Part shown: positions 1 through 9,735 of the stretch, piece by piece
How positions within the stretch are numbered: the stretch's first letter is position 1
Layout of the letters: every line of letters begins with the position of its first letter
Source of the DNA: Bartonella sp. F02
Lineage (GTDB): Bacteria > Pseudomonadota > Alphaproteobacteria > Rhizobiales > Rhizobiaceae
Assembly: GCF_026929975.1 (NCBI RefSeq)
Contig: NZ_JANHOK010000003.1
Span: 186,001 to 250,000 of the forward strand
Direction of reading: 5' to 3'
DNA length: 64,000 nt
Program-made: the position numbers and the translations under genes
The notes under the pieces: generated by a model
Databases searched by the model: none
Told to the model about the DNA's origin: nothing
Seen by the model: only the letters and a program-made list of their open reading frames with translations

Positions 1-1
1 T

Positions 2-637
2 ATCATAGCGTTTTTTGTTATTTCGCTTATTCTTGGATTAATATGGGATCCGTTATTTTGGTGTGGTCTTATTTTAACAATATGGTGTATATATTTTTTT
101 CGTGATCCGGAGCGCGTGATTCCCATGGATCCCGATTTAGTTTTATCTCCTGCTGATGGGCGTATTTCTTTTGTTGGACCATGTATTCCACCTGAAGAAT
201 TGGGGTTAGAAAACAATGAAATGATCCGTATTTCTGTATTTATGGATATTTTTTCGTGTCATATCAATCGTATTCCTATGAATGGTACAATAGAATCTGT
301 TATTTATCATGCGGGAAAATTTGTGAATGCTGAGTTAGATAAAGATAGCCAGTTTAATGAGCGAAATGGAATCATTATTGATGGAAAATATGGAAAAATT
401 GGTGTTGTACAGATAGCAGGATTGTTTGCGCGCCGGATTGTTTGTTGGACAAAGAAGGATGATTTAGTTATTCCAGGGCAGCGCTTTGGTTTGATTCGTT
501 TTGGCTCTCGTCTTGATGTTTATATACCGAAAGAGGTAAAGTTACGTGTTTCAGTTGGTCAAGTAGCGGTTGCGGGAGAGACAGTTTTGGGTTCTTTTGA
601 TTCTGCTGCTGAAATAGCTGATTTTAGACTCGATTAG
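2..637 (+). CDS. psd: phosphatidylserine decarboxylase proenzyme, 5' end outside window
   Basis: Decarboxylates phosphatidylserine to phosphatidylethanolamine at the inner membrane. The reading frame is open from base 2, so the gene is cut by the window edge; 211 residues are visible. The first ~35 visible residues are hydrophobic (membrane anchor), followed by FFRDPER and the family motif SPADGR. The C-terminus carries LGSFDS; the Gly-Ser pair (about visible residues 197-198) is the self-cleavage site that makes the pyruvoyl cofactor. The short length and this motif fit the small archaeal/rhizobial-type Psd rather than the long E. coli form. A GTG at 116 is internal to the conserved region, not the start. 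pssA follows after 8 bases, so the two successive steps of PE synthesis are co-transcribed. Confidence 0.95.
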   Translation: MIAFFVISLILGLIWDPLFWCGLILTIWCIYFFRDPERVIPMDPDLVLSPADGRISFVGPCIPPEELGLENNEMIRISVFMDIFSCHINRIPMNGTIESVIYHAGKFVNAELDKDSQFNERNGIIIDGKYGKIGVVQIAGLFARRIVCWTKKDDLVIPGQRFGLIRFGSRLDVYIPKEVKLRVSVGQVAVAGETVLGSFDSAAEIADFRLD

Positions 638-645
638 GACAAGTT

Positions 646-1485
646 ATGAGAAATTCTTCGCCATTTTCTTCTTTTGATCCTGAAGGACAGAGTGGTGATG
701 GCTTTTATCGACGGCGTTCGCCTATGCCAATACGATATGTTATCCCGAATATTCTTACTATTTTGGCAATTTGTGCTGGAATGAGTGGTATTCGTTTGGC
801 TTTTGAAAGTCGCTATGAATTGGCTATTTTTATGGTACTTTTTGCAGCTATTTTAGATGGAGCTGATGGTCGCGTTGCACGTTTGATGGATGGTAGTTCG
901 TCTTTTGGGGCGCAGATGGATTCTCTTGCAGATGTTATTAATTTTGGTGTTGCGCCTGCTCTTGTTGTTTATTCCTTTATTCTTACAGAAGTTCATCAAG
1001 TCGGTTGGGTTGCTGCACTTGTTTATTGTGTTGCTTGTTGTCTACGGTTGGCGCGTTTTAATGTGATGTTGGATAATGTTGATATTCCAGAGTGGCAACG
1101 GGATTATTTTGTTGGGGTTCCGGCTCCAGCAGGTGCATTATTACTTTTGTTGCCTGTTTATTTGGGTGCACTTGGTTTAACACCAAGTTGGGGATGGGCT
1201 TTATTTTTTAGTCTTTATACGGTTGTTGTTGCTTTCCTTTTGGTTAGCCGTTTCCCTGTATGGAATGCAAAATCAGTTGGTCAGAAGTTAAGGCGAGATC
1301 TTGTTATTCCGTGTATGCTTGTTATCGTGATCTATGTCGGGTTTTTGGCGACTTATACGTGGTATACTTTATTGATAACAGTTTTTGGTTATATGATTTT
1401 TCTACCTTATAGTGCTTTTATTTATAACAAACGTGCTTCTATAGAAGCAAAAAAAATAGATTTTCAAACAGATCAAGAGTCATGA
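646..1485 (+). CDS. pssA: CDP-diacylglycerol--serine O-phosphatidyltransferase
   Basis: Makes phosphatidylserine from CDP-diacylglycerol and serine, the substrate for the Psd encoded just upstream. The 279-residue protein has the CDP-alcohol phosphotransferase signature DG-x2-AR-x8-G-x3-D-x3-D at residues 74-96 (DGRVAR ... GAQMDSLAD), which binds the metal and the CDP group. Around it lie several hydrophobic membrane segments, as expected for the integral-membrane type II enzyme. The ATG is 8 bases after the psd stop. No clear terminator is visible in the 80 bases before the convergent SDR gene. Confidence 0.95.
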   Translation: MRNSSPFSSFDPEGQSGDGFYRRRSPMPIRYVIPNILTILAICAGMSGIRLAFESRYELAIFMVLFAAILDGADGRVARLMDGSSSFGAQMDSLADVINFGVAPALVVYSFILTEVHQVGWVAALVYCVACCLRLARFNVMLDNVDIPEWQRDYFVGVPAPAGALLLLLPVYLGALGLTPSWGWALFFSLYTVVVAFLLVSRFPVWNAKSVGQKLRRDLVIPCMLVIVIYVGFLATYTWYTLLITVFGYMIFLPYSAFIYNKRASIEAKKIDFQTDQES

Positions 1486-1565
1486 AACTTTACAGTTTGC
1501 TTATATTTTGGAAATAAGACTGTGCTGTGTAGGATACTTCTATTTCAATTCATAGTGTATCATCA

Positions 1566-2318
1566 TTATACAATAGATTCATGATATTGTATAAATCGAT
1601 CTTTGCGAACATCAAAAAGTTTTCCTGTTTCTTGCAAATCAGGTGATAATAAGTGTATTATTTTTTCAGCAACTGTTTGCGCAGAAGGGAGTGTTTGAGG
1701 ATCTTCATCGGGCATAGCTTGCGCACGCATTGCAGTGCGTGTTGCGCCTGGGTTAACACAATTAACTTTGACAGGTGTTTTTTTGAGTTCTTCTGCCCAA
1801 CAATAAGCAAGAGTTTCTAAAGCTGCTTTAGAGGCTGCGTATGGTCCCCAGCAGGCTCGTGTAGAGTGAGCAACGCTTGATGATAAAAAAATAGCTCGAC
1901 CGGCATCAGATTTTCGTAATAAAGGATCAAGTGCTTTCATTAAGTGCCATTGGCTGATTAAGTTCACTTGAAAGACATCTTGAAATATTGCATTTTTAAT
2001 AGAAGCTATTGGAGAAAGTGTTCCGAGAACACCAGCATTTGCAACCATAATATCAAGTTTTTTCCAGCGTTCATCAATTGATACACTCAAAGAGTCAATT
2101 TTTTCTGTATGATGCAAGTCAAGTTGTATGAGTGTTGCAGAAGCACCTTTTTTTTGTATTTGATGATTAAGAGCAATGAGATCTTGCATTGTTCGTGAAA
2201 GAGCAATGATGTGAGCACCGCGTGAAGCAAGTTCTAATGCTAAATGATAACCAATTCCTCTGGAGGCACCTGTAACGAGTGCAACACGACCAGAAAGATT
2301 AAAATCGGCTTTCTTCAT
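1566..2318 (-). CDS. SDR family oxidoreductase
   Basis: Short-chain dehydrogenase/reductase of 250 residues. The N-terminal Rossmann motif TGASRGIG binds NAD(P); NAG in VANAGVLG replaces the more usual NNAG. The catalytic Ser lies in FLSSSVAHS and the Tyr/Lys pair in YAASK, so the active site is complete. The substrate is not known; this family is too broad to assign one. It is the last gene of a minus-strand run and begins 2 bases after the purF stop, so it is probably read from the purF transcript. An SDR gene beside purF is common in rhizobial genomes. Confidence 0.88.
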   Translation of the reverse strand: MKKADFNLSGRVALVTGASRGIGYHLALELASRGAHIIALSRTMQDLIALNHQIQKKGASATLIQLDLHHTEKIDSLSVSIDERWKKLDIMVANAGVLGTLSPIASIKNAIFQDVFQVNLISQWHLMKALDPLLRKSDAGRAIFLSSSVAHSTRACWGPYAASKAALETLAYCWAEELKKTPVKVNCVNPGATRTAMRAQAMPDEDPQTLPSAQTVAEKIIHLLSPDLQETGKLFDVRKDRFIQYHESIV

Positions 2319-2320
2319 TA

Positions 2321-3814
2321 TTAATTTCTTGTTTTAAGAACAGATGATTTATGATTTTTAGAAATCATATTTTGATCGGTGAGATGTGTAGGATATTGAC
2401 CTGTGAAATAGTGGTCAGTAAATTGCGGATCAGAATTGTTTCGTTTTTCTTGTATGACAGCAAGATACAAACCATCGATTGAAAGAAATTCTAATGAATC
2501 AGCCCCAATAAAACTGCACATAGATTTTAAGTCTGGATATTGATTAGCTAAAAGGTTCTCACTATTAGGTGTATCAATACCGTAGAAATCAGGATAAAAA
2601 ATCATCGGGCTTGAAATACGCATATGGACTTCTTTTGCGCCTGCATCTCTGAGCATGCGTACAATTTTGACAGATGTTGTTCCACGCACAATAGAATCAT
2701 CGACGAGAATAACACGTTTTCCTTCAATAATAGGGCGGTTTGCAGAGTGTTTTAATTTAACACCAAAAGCGCGAATTTGTTGTGTTGGTTCGATGAAGGT
2801 ACGACCGACATAATGATTACGAATAATACCAAGCTCAAAAGGAATTCCAATTTCTTGCGCATAGCCAATTGCAGCGGGGGTTCCTCCATCGGGGACAGGA
2901 ACGACGACATCGCCATCACATGGCGCTTCTTGCGCTAGGCGGATCCCCATATTTTTACGGCTGATATAAACACTTCGCCCCCCAACGATTGAATCAGGGC
3001 GAGAAAAATAAACATATTCAAAAAGACAAAGTCTTTCTGGTTTATTTATTTCTGGTTGAATAATTTGCGTTGTGATTTCACCATTTTTTTGTATTTCGCA
3101 TATGATGATTTCACCATTTTTAACATCACGGATATATTTTGCTCCAATAATATCAAGTGCACAAGTTTCTGAACAAAAGATTGGTTTTCCGTCGAGTTCT
3201 CCCATAACAAGAGGTCGAATTCCTGTTGGGTCACGTGCCGCAATAAGTTTTGTACGTGTTAGAGCGAGCATAGCATATCCACCTTCTATTTGCTGAATAG
3301 CATCAACAAAGCGATCGGATGATGATTGATGACGCGAACGAGCAATGAGATGAAGCACAACTTCGGAATCTGATGTTGATTGACAAATTGCACCAGAGGC
3401 AATTAATTCACGACGTAAGGTAAAAGCATTTGTTAGATTGCCATTGTGCGCAATAGCAATTCCTCCAGCATTTAATTCAGCGAAAAGAGGTTGTACATTA
3501 CGTAACGCGACTTCTCCGGTTGTTGAATAGCGCGTATGTCCAATAGCGCGATCTCCTGGTAAACGGGCAAGCGTCACAGGGTCTGTATAGTGATCACCAA
3601 CAAGACCCAGATGTTTTTCTTGATGAAATGTTTTGTTGTGATAAGAAACAATTCCAGCGGCTTCTTGTCCGCGATGTTGGAGTGCATGCAATCCAAGAGC
3701 AGTTAATTTTGCTGCCTCTTCATGCCCAAGAATACCGAATACTCCACATTCTTCATGAAGAGTATCATCATCCAACGAAAAATTCTGATAAGGGATATTG
3801 ATTTTAGTCACCAT
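2321..3814 (-). CDS. purF: amidophosphoribosyltransferase
   Basis: Catalyses the first committed step of purine synthesis, moving the glutamine amide to PRPP to give phosphoribosylamine. The N-terminal glutamine amidotransferase (class II) domain has its nucleophile at Cys23 in HEECGVFGI; the 22 residues ahead of it are a propeptide normally removed. The C-terminal phosphoribosyltransferase domain has the PRPP loop VILVDDSIVRGTTS. Length (497 residues) is normal. It sits between cvpA and an SDR gene, the usual cvpA-purF pairing. The region ahead of the ATG (3815-3889) shows no strong Shine-Dalgarno. Confidence 0.96.
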   Translation of the reverse strand: MVTKINIPYQNFSLDDDTLHEECGVFGILGHEEAAKLTALGLHALQHRGQEAAGIVSYHNKTFHQEKHLGLVGDHYTDPVTLARLPGDRAIGHTRYSTTGEVALRNVQPLFAELNAGGIAIAHNGNLTNAFTLRRELIASGAICQSTSDSEVVLHLIARSRHQSSSDRFVDAIQQIEGGYAMLALTRTKLIAARDPTGIRPLVMGELDGKPIFCSETCALDIIGAKYIRDVKNGEIIICEIQKNGEITTQIIQPEINKPERLCLFEYVYFSRPDSIVGGRSVYISRKNMGIRLAQEAPCDGDVVVPVPDGGTPAAIGYAQEIGIPFELGIIRNHYVGRTFIEPTQQIRAFGVKLKHSANRPIIEGKRVILVDDSIVRGTTSVKIVRMLRDAGAKEVHMRISSPMIFYPDFYGIDTPNSENLLANQYPDLKSMCSFIGADSLEFLSIDGLYLAVIQEKRNNSDPQFTDHYFTGQYPTHLTDQNMISKNHKSSVLKTRN

Positions 3815-3889
3815 ATTTTTGGGGAAAGATATTAAAAATTAGTAGTATCATACAGCATATATTATTTGAAGACATTTTTTAATAAAAAG

Positions 3890-4471
3890 TCATTTACCAT
3901 TCTGTAAAGGTTCATTTTTATTATTATTTGTTTTGTCCGTTGTTATATTATTCTTTTTAAAGAATTTTTCTGCTTTATCAAGAGTAGAGTCTAGATCTTT
4001 CGGTAGTATTGTCAAAACTTTTTGACTCAATGAATCTAACAGAGGTTTTGTTTTTGCATTTTTGAGCCAATGAGCTTGTTGTTCAGGTTTGATAAGTGCA
4101 TTTAAAAGTATGATGCAGATGACCATAATTAGTAAACCACGGCATGCACCAAAAACAAAACCAATTGTGCGATCAAGTACCCCAATTCGACTATCAATGA
4201 TAAAATCAGATATTTTTAAGGTTATGATGGAAGTAATCACCAACACAATAATAAAAATTGTGATAAGTGTGGCAATCAATGCAACCATTTTGTTGGAAAG
4301 ATACTGTTCAGTAAAAGGGAGTAGGGGTTTAAACAAAAATAATGTCGCAATGGCTGAAACTATCCAAGAAAGCAGCGATAGAGCTTCACGTGAAAAACCT
4401 CGGAGCATAGCTAGAAAAGCGGAAAACAGGACAATTGCGATGACAATACCATCAAGGATTGTGACGTTCAT
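3890..4471 (-). CDS. cvpA: CvpA family inner-membrane protein
   Basis: Homologue of the colicin V production protein, a small integral-membrane protein; its biochemical role is unresolved, though in several bacteria it supports envelope stress tolerance. The 193-residue product has four predicted hydrophobic segments in the first ~135 residues, including LDGIVIAIVLFSAFLAML near the start, and a charged Asn/Lys-rich tail. AAGGAAT lies just upstream of the ATG as ribosome binding site. It stands between radA and purF, the order seen in many Rhizobiales. Confidence 0.85.
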   Translation of the reverse strand: MNVTILDGIVIAIVLFSAFLAMLRGFSREALSLLSWIVSAIATLFLFKPLLPFTEQYLSNKMVALIATLITIFIIVLVITSIITLKISDFIIDSRIGVLDRTIGFVFGACRGLLIMVICIILLNALIKPEQQAHWLKNAKTKPLLDSLSQKVLTILPKDLDSTLDKAEKFFKKNNITTDKTNNNKNEPLQNGK

Positions 4472-4599
4472 TTTGTTTATTCCTTATATATAATGTTGGA
4501 TATTGTGTTCTGTTTTAGTCAATGAAAAACGCATTTTTGTTATGTCAGTTTTTATTTTGAGATCAAGGATCTTTTGCATTTTATAAAATTTTCCCCGCA

Positions 4600-5994
4600 T
4601 TATTCTCTCTGTTGGATAGATTTTTTCTTTTTCGTTACAATATTTGCAATTAGTTCAGGAAGATCAGAAAACATTTTTTGTTGAAATATGTGCGATTTTA
4701 TTTCAGTTGTTGTTACAGGTTGAACAGCTCCTTGAAACCCAAGTTTTTCTGCTTCTTTTATACGTTGTCCTGAATGAGAGACAGAGCGGATTGCACCTGA
4801 AAGACTAACTTCACCGAAGTAAACATAATGAGTTGGTAGGGGAATATTTGCAAGGGAAGATACTAAAGCTGCTGCAACAGCTAAATCAGCGGCAGGTTCT
4901 GATATTCGATAACCTCCTGCAACATTAAGATAAACATCATGTTGTCCAAAGCGAACACCACAATGAGCTTCTAATACGGCTAAAATCATTGAAAGCCTAT
5001 TTCCATCCCAGCCGACGACAGCACGCCGTGGTGTTCCAAGTGAAGAAGGAGCAACAAGAGCTTGAATTTCTACAAGTATAGGACGTGTTCCTTCCATTCC
5101 TGCAAAAACAGCCGCCCCTGGTGCTTTTTCATTGCGTTCACCTAAAAACAATTCAGATGGATTAGTAACTTCTTGTAATCCTTTATCGGACATTTCAAAG
5201 ACACCAATTTCATCTGTTGCACCAAAGCGATTTTTTACAGTTCTCAAAATTCTATAATGATGGCCGCCTTCACCTTCAAAATAAAGAACACCATCAACCA
5301 TATGTTCAACAACGCGGGGGCCAGCAATTTGTCCATCTTTTGTAACATGTCCAACAAGAACAACGGCTGCACCTGTTTTTTTTGCAAAGCGTATCATCGC
5401 TTGAGCGCCAATGCGAACTTGCGTTACAGTTCCTGGTGCTGAATCTGCTGTATCTGACCATAACGTCTGAATTGAATCGATAATGACCATATCAAGATTT
5501 TTATGTTCGTTTAAAGTTGCAAGAATATCTTCTACATTGGTTTCAGCTGCTAATTTAACTGCTGTATTGGTTGCTCCAAGTCTTTGTGCACGGAGACGAA
5601 TTTGTGTAATAGCTTCTTCTCCTGATACGTAAATAACATGATATCCTTTGCGCGATAAGGCGGCGGCTGTTTGGGTGAGGAGTGTTGATTTTCCAATACC
5701 TGGATCACCACCAACAAGTAGTGCGGATCCACGGACAAAACCACCACCTGTAACACGGTCAAGTTCAGCAATGCCAGAATGAATGCGCGGAGTATTTTCA
5801 AAATCGCCAGAAAGAGAAGTGAGTGTAACTACACGTCCTTTACGAGTATTTTGGATAGGACCACTGCCAATACCGTTATTGGTATTTTCTTCTATAAGAG
5901 AGTTCCACTCTCCACAAGAATTACATTTCCCTGCCCAACGTGAATGAACGGTACCACAATTTTGGCAGATAAATTGAATACGATTACGTGCCAT
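4600..5994 (-). CDS. radA: DNA repair protein RadA
   Basis: RecA-like ATPase that drives branch migration in homologous recombination. Domains in order: an N-terminal four-cysteine zinc finger (CQNCG ... CNSCGEW), a RecA-type ATPase with Walker A GGDPGIGKST, the RadA-specific motif KNRFG, and a C-terminal Lon-protease-like domain. Length of 464 residues is normal. The ATG begins only 6 bases after the dnaB stop and has no clear Shine-Dalgarno, so translation is probably coupled to dnaB. In many related genomes alanine racemase (alr) lies between dnaB and radA; here there is no room for it. Confidence 0.96.
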   Translation of the reverse strand: MARNRIQFICQNCGTVHSRWAGKCNSCGEWNSLIEENTNNGIGSGPIQNTRKGRVVTLTSLSGDFENTPRIHSGIAELDRVTGGGFVRGSALLVGGDPGIGKSTLLTQTAAALSRKGYHVIYVSGEEAITQIRLRAQRLGATNTAVKLAAETNVEDILATLNEHKNLDMVIIDSIQTLWSDTADSAPGTVTQVRIGAQAMIRFAKKTGAAVVLVGHVTKDGQIAGPRVVEHMVDGVLYFEGEGGHHYRILRTVKNRFGATDEIGVFEMSDKGLQEVTNPSELFLGERNEKAPGAAVFAGMEGTRPILVEIQALVAPSSLGTPRRAVVGWDGNRLSMILAVLEAHCGVRFGQHDVYLNVAGGYRISEPAADLAVAAALVSSLANIPLPTHYVYFGEVSLSGAIRSVSHSGQRIKEAEKLGFQGAVQPVTTTEIKSHIFQQKMFSDLPELIANIVTKKKKSIQQRE

Positions 5995-6000
5995 GATGGT

Positions 6001-7503
6001 TTAACCGAATTGCTCTGGAAGATATTCGTTTTCGACCAGATCGCTAAAGCGTGTAAATTCTGATTGAAATGCAAGTCGAACTGTTCCTGTTGGTCCATGG
6101 CGCTGTTTTGCAATAATAATATCAGCTTTTCCAAAAAAATCGTCCATTGCAGCTTGCCATTTCAAATGCTCAGGAGTTCCGATTTTAGGTTCTTCATTTT
6201 TGAGATAATATTCTTCACGATATACAAAAAGGACAACATCAGCATCTTGTTCAATTGATCCTGATTCTCGTAAATCTGATAATTGTGGGTGTTTGTCTGT
6301 ACGGTTTTCAACTTGACGTGAAAGTTGTGAAAGGGCGATAATAGGAATATTGAGTTCTTTGGCTAAGGCTTTTAGTCCCGTAGTAATTTCTGTAATTTCT
6401 TGAACACGGTTTTCAGATGAACGTTTTGAATGCCCTGTCATTAATTGTATATAATCAATAATCAATACGTTTAAGCCGTGCTGTCGTTTCAAACGGCGTG
6501 CACGTGCAGCAAGTTGGGTGATTGATATACCACCGGTTTGATCAATATAAAGAGGCGCCTTTTGTAAACGGTTCATCGCCCGTAATAATTTCGAAAACTG
6601 TTCTTCTGAAATATTCCCTCGTCGAATTTCGGAAGAAGAAGTTTCTGTTTGTTCAGAAATAATCCGTGTTGCAAGTTGTTCTGATGACATCTCAAGTGAA
6701 AAAAATCCAACAATACCTCCTTCATTTTCTTGTGCGGTATTTTTTGTGTTGGTATTATGACTGTAAGCATTTGCAATATTAAAGGCTATATTCGTCGCAA
6801 GTGAAGTTTTCCCCATACCAGGACGCCCAGCAAGAATAATTAAATCAGAAGGTTGTAGTCCTCCCATTTTTTCGTCGAGAGTTTTAATATGAGTGGCAAT
6901 ACCGGATAATCGTGAAGATCGTTTTTTCGCTGCGCCAGCCATATCGATAGCTTTTTTTACTGCCGCATCAAAACTCTCGAAACCACCACCATATTTTCCT
7001 TTTTCTGCCAATGCAAATAAATGACGTTCAATGCTTTCAATTTGCTGAGTTGGTGTCAGTTCAATAGGAGAATCAAAAGCTGTATTAACAATTTGATTGC
7101 CGAGATCAATTAAAGATCGTCGAATAAAAAGATCATAAATAACACGTCCATAGTCTTCAGAATTAATAATTGTAACAGCTTCTGTTGTTAAACGAACAAC
7201 ATAGTCGAAGACCGTAATATCTCCAATTTTTTCTTCAGCTGGAATGAAGGGTTTAATTGTGATTGGACTTGCTAGTCTCCCTTTTGTGATAATTTGAGAC
7301 AAAGTATCAAAGATTTTTTGATGTAATGTTTCAAAAAAGTGTTCTGGTTTTAAAAAGTCTGAAACACGATCAAGCGCGTCATTATTAATGAGAATAGCAC
7401 CGAGCAATGCTTGTTCAGCTTCAATATTATAGGGGAGTTGCCGAAAAGAAGAAACTTCTTCTTTTTGCGAAGCGCTAAAATTAAGTATGCTTGTTTCTTC
7501 CAT
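6001..7503 (-). CDS. dnaB: replicative DNA helicase DnaB
   Basis: Hexameric 5'-3' helicase of the replication fork. The 500-residue protein has the N-terminal DnaB domain (LPYNIEAEQALLGAIL near residue 22, which forms the primase-binding collar), a linker, then the RecA-like ATPase with Walker A AGRPGMGKTS and the DNA-binding motif region IIDYIQLM. Its C-terminus is intact. It is followed immediately by radA and preceded by a 512-base spacer, so it may have its own promoter there. The upstream region shows no obvious Shine-Dalgarno, only an A/T-rich tract. Confidence 0.96.
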   Translation of the reverse strand: MEETSILNFSASQKEEVSSFRQLPYNIEAEQALLGAILINNDALDRVSDFLKPEHFFETLHQKIFDTLSQIITKGRLASPITIKPFIPAEEKIGDITVFDYVVRLTTEAVTIINSEDYGRVIYDLFIRRSLIDLGNQIVNTAFDSPIELTPTQQIESIERHLFALAEKGKYGGGFESFDAAVKKAIDMAGAAKKRSSRLSGIATHIKTLDEKMGGLQPSDLIILAGRPGMGKTSLATNIAFNIANAYSHNTNTKNTAQENEGGIVGFFSLEMSSEQLATRIISEQTETSSSEIRRGNISEEQFSKLLRAMNRLQKAPLYIDQTGGISITQLAARARRLKRQHGLNVLIIDYIQLMTGHSKRSSENRVQEITEITTGLKALAKELNIPIIALSQLSRQVENRTDKHPQLSDLRESGSIEQDADVVLFVYREEYYLKNEEPKIGTPEHLKWQAAMDDFFGKADIIIAKQRHGPTGTVRLAFQSEFTRFSDLVENEYLPEQFG

Positions 7504-8015
7504 AACAATTTTTTTTCATTAATATTTTGTGCATCTTTAAGCTTCAAATGTAACATTGTACATCAGAGAGACAGAATCGAAAGTTTTTATTTAACATTAT
7601 ACTTTCAATTTTATAAGGCAGTTACCTTCAATCTATCGTGCACAAGGTGCATTTTTTATATTTTATGATTAAATAGTTTTTAAAAAATATCAAAATTAAT
7701 TTTCAAAATAACACCCTTTTATTATTAAAAAAGAGACAGTTTACATGTGAAAAAGCGTTGATTTTTTGAGAACTTGAGAACAAGTTATTTTTAATATTCA
7801 CTATTAAGATTCATATAGGGTAACTGTATATTTTCTGTAATGTTTAGTTTTGAAAGTGCCGATAACGTTTTGAGTACTTATAATATAATATGAAGATCAT
7901 TTAATTTTTAAATTATGATAATAAAAAAGTACTCAATTTGAAAATTGAGTACTTTTGGTGGGAGATCACTTTTATAAAAATATAATAAAATCAAATAGAT
8001 GAAATGAATTTTTGA
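7504..8015. other. non-coding spacer between rplI and dnaB
   Basis: A 512-base AT-rich spacer. It holds the strong hairpin at 7925-7956 and, presumably, the promoter of dnaB-radA on the minus strand. I could not identify a clear -35/-10 pair or any coding remnant; no open frame here looks like protein. Confidence 0.6.
7925..7956 (-). terminator. strong intrinsic terminator after rplI
   Basis: A perfect 15-base inverted repeat: the arm at 7925-7939 (AAAAGTACTCAATTT) is complementary to 7942-7956, with two bases between. Read on the minus strand it is followed by a T-rich tract (TTTTTTATTA). It lies about 60 bases past the rplI stop and separates the ribosomal-protein unit from dnaB. The stem is nearly symmetrical, so it could also stop transcription from the other side, but no plus-strand gene precedes it. 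Confidence 0.85.
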
Positions 8016-8588
8016 TTAAGCTACTTCGGTAGAATTATTTTCATTCTTGTTATCATTTTTTTCTATCGATGGTTGTTCTTGAATTTCCTCTTTTGTTTCA
8101 GAAGAAATAAGATTTTCACCTTCTTTTTGACGTTGTGCCTCACTGGTTGAGCGTGCAACATTTAGTGTTACAGAAATTTGAACTTCGGGATGTAGGTTAA
8201 GATGGATGGTATGAAGACCAATATTTTTTATTGGATGGTTAAGCTCAATTTGGTTTCGCTCAATAGAAAAACCATCAGAAGTTATAATTTCTGCAATGTC
8301 GCGTGTTGATACAGAGCCATAAAGTTGACCTGTTTCACCAGCTGAACGGATAATAATAAATGATTTTCCATCGAGCTTGTCAGCAATTTGTTGAGCTTCA
8401 TTCTTACGTTCAAGATTACGTGCTTCAAGTTGTGCACGTTGAGTTTCAAAACGTTTTTTATTAGTTTCATTGGCACGTAAAGCTTTTCCTTGGGGCAAAA
8501 GAAAATTTCGTGCATAACCGTCTTTGACGGAAACAATGTCACCCATCTGGCCAAGACGAGTGATGCGTTCAAGTAGAATAACATCCAT
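8016..8588 (-). CDS. rplI: 50S ribosomal protein L9
   Basis: L9 bridges the base of the L1 stalk on the 50S subunit. The N-terminal 23S rRNA-binding domain is clear: [19 protein letters not shown] followed by [16 protein letters not shown]. The 190-residue length exceeds the ~150 of E. coli because of an acidic, Gln/Glu/Asn-rich C-terminal tail after residue ~150, a common alphaproteobacterial feature. AAAGGAA lies 6 bases ahead of the ATG. It is the last gene of the rpsF-rpsR-DUF2232-rplI run and is followed by a strong terminator. Confidence 0.97.
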   Translation of the reverse strand: MDVILLERITRLGQMGDIVSVKDGYARNFLLPQGKALRANETNKKRFETQRAQLEARNLERKNEAQQIADKLDGKSFIIIRSAGETGQLYGSVSTRDIAEIITSDGFSIERNQIELNHPIKNIGLHTIHLNLHPEVQISVTLNVARSTSEAQRQKEGENLISSETKEEIQEQPSIEKNDNKNENNSTEVA

Positions 8589-8613
8589 AGTTTTTTCCTT
8601 TCAAATAAACCAC

Positions 8614-9594
8614 TTAGTGGAGTTTATCACGTGATTTGCTGTGGTATTGAATCGTTGCCCAAATGCCCATAAGAAGCATCATAATAAAAACAGGAGAGGC
8701 AAAAAAAACAGTAAAAATAGCGGTATAAACAAAGAACAATATAATTGTTCGCCCATTGATGCCTTTTGTAATATTATGGAGATATGATAAGCCGCTGATT
8801 GCTATGACAACAATATACGCAGTTGCAAAGACGCGTGTGCTTAAATCAAGGATAGAGCCGAGTCTCATCATTGATCCTGTACCAGCTACGATGAAGGTAA
8901 TTAAACCTGAAATTGGAAGGCGGAAAGTTTGGCTCCAATCATCACGAGGTCTTGTAAACCATTTCAGATATTGTGCTGTGACCATTGAAAAATAAAGATT
9001 TCCAATGAGAAAAATCAAGCTATAAACAGTAAGTATAATAGCCGTCAATGTTGCGGCATGTGTTGTTAAAAGCTCACTGAAAGCAAGAATATCTGCTTCT
9101 GATATAGATTGTGATTGTCGCATAGCTTGTACTATGGTTTCAGTGATTTCTTTTATTATAATAGGAGCACTTTGGTTTGTTTGAATATAAACACCAATAA
9201 AAGTCGATATTAGAGCAATAAAATTGGTTAAAAGAAAAATGACTGATGACAACGGATACCATACGAGTGAATTTTCTTTTTGCGCAGGTCGCGCAAGTCC
9301 AAGAAGCCAAGAAGCATAGAAAGCAGGTAGAAAGAAAAATAACATAAAGCCAAAACCAATATAAAAATTATTAGTGATGGCAAGCATAATCGTTGCACTT
9401 ATTAAGGCAAAAAAACTAGATAAGGTTCCTCGACCAAATGCAACAATGAAGATCGGAAGTGAAATAAAGCATCCGAGAAGAGGAGAAAGATAAGGTGCTA
9501 TATTCGCTACATTTATGATTATTATTCCTATAATAGAGGAAAATAATCCAGCTAAAATACCAATCATGATTTGATAAAAATAAAAATTTTTCAT
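8614..9594 (-). CDS. DUF2232 family multi-spanning membrane protein
   Basis: A 326-residue protein with roughly eight hydrophobic membrane segments spread along its length and no catalytic motif that I can see. Family DUF2232 (a YybS-like group) has no established biochemical function. The placement between rpsR and rplI is conserved in rhizobial genomes. GGAC lies about 9 bases ahead of the ATG. A hairpin between rpsR and this gene (9696-9719) probably lowers its transcription relative to the ribosomal genes. Confidence 0.8.
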   Translation of the reverse strand: MKNFYFYQIMIGILAGLFSSIIGIIIINVANIAPYLSPLLGCFISLPIFIVAFGRGTLSSFFALISATIMLAITNNFYIGFGFMLFFFLPAFYASWLLGLARPAQKENSLVWYPLSSVIFLLTNFIALISTFIGVYIQTNQSAPIIIKEITETIVQAMRQSQSISEADILAFSELLTTHAATLTAIILTVYSLIFLIGNLYFSMVTAQYLKWFTRPRDDWSQTFRLPISGLITFIVAGTGSMMRLGSILDLSTRVFATAYIVVIAISGLSYLHNITKGINGRTIILFFVYTAIFTVFFASPVFIMMLLMGIWATIQYHSKSRDKLH

Positions 9595-9689
9595 TTATTG
9601 CTGTCCTGCTTTTTGCAGTTAGGAGAACCATGATGCTCCAACCTTGGGTATTTTATGCGTCCTTTAATAGGTCTAATAATCAATTAAAG

Positions 9690-9720
9690 GGAAAAGCAGT
9701 CAAATAGCTATCTGACTGCA
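9690..9720 (-). terminator. intrinsic terminator or attenuator after rpsR
   Basis: Arms TGACTGC at 9713-9719 and GCAGTCA at 9696-9702 form a 7-base stem with a 10-base loop. On the minus strand the stem is followed by TTTTCCCTTT. It lies 20-40 bases past the rpsR stop. Because DUF2232 and rplI follow in the same direction without another obvious promoter, partial read-through is likely. Confidence 0.6.
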
Positions 9721-9735
9721 CAATGTATTTATACT

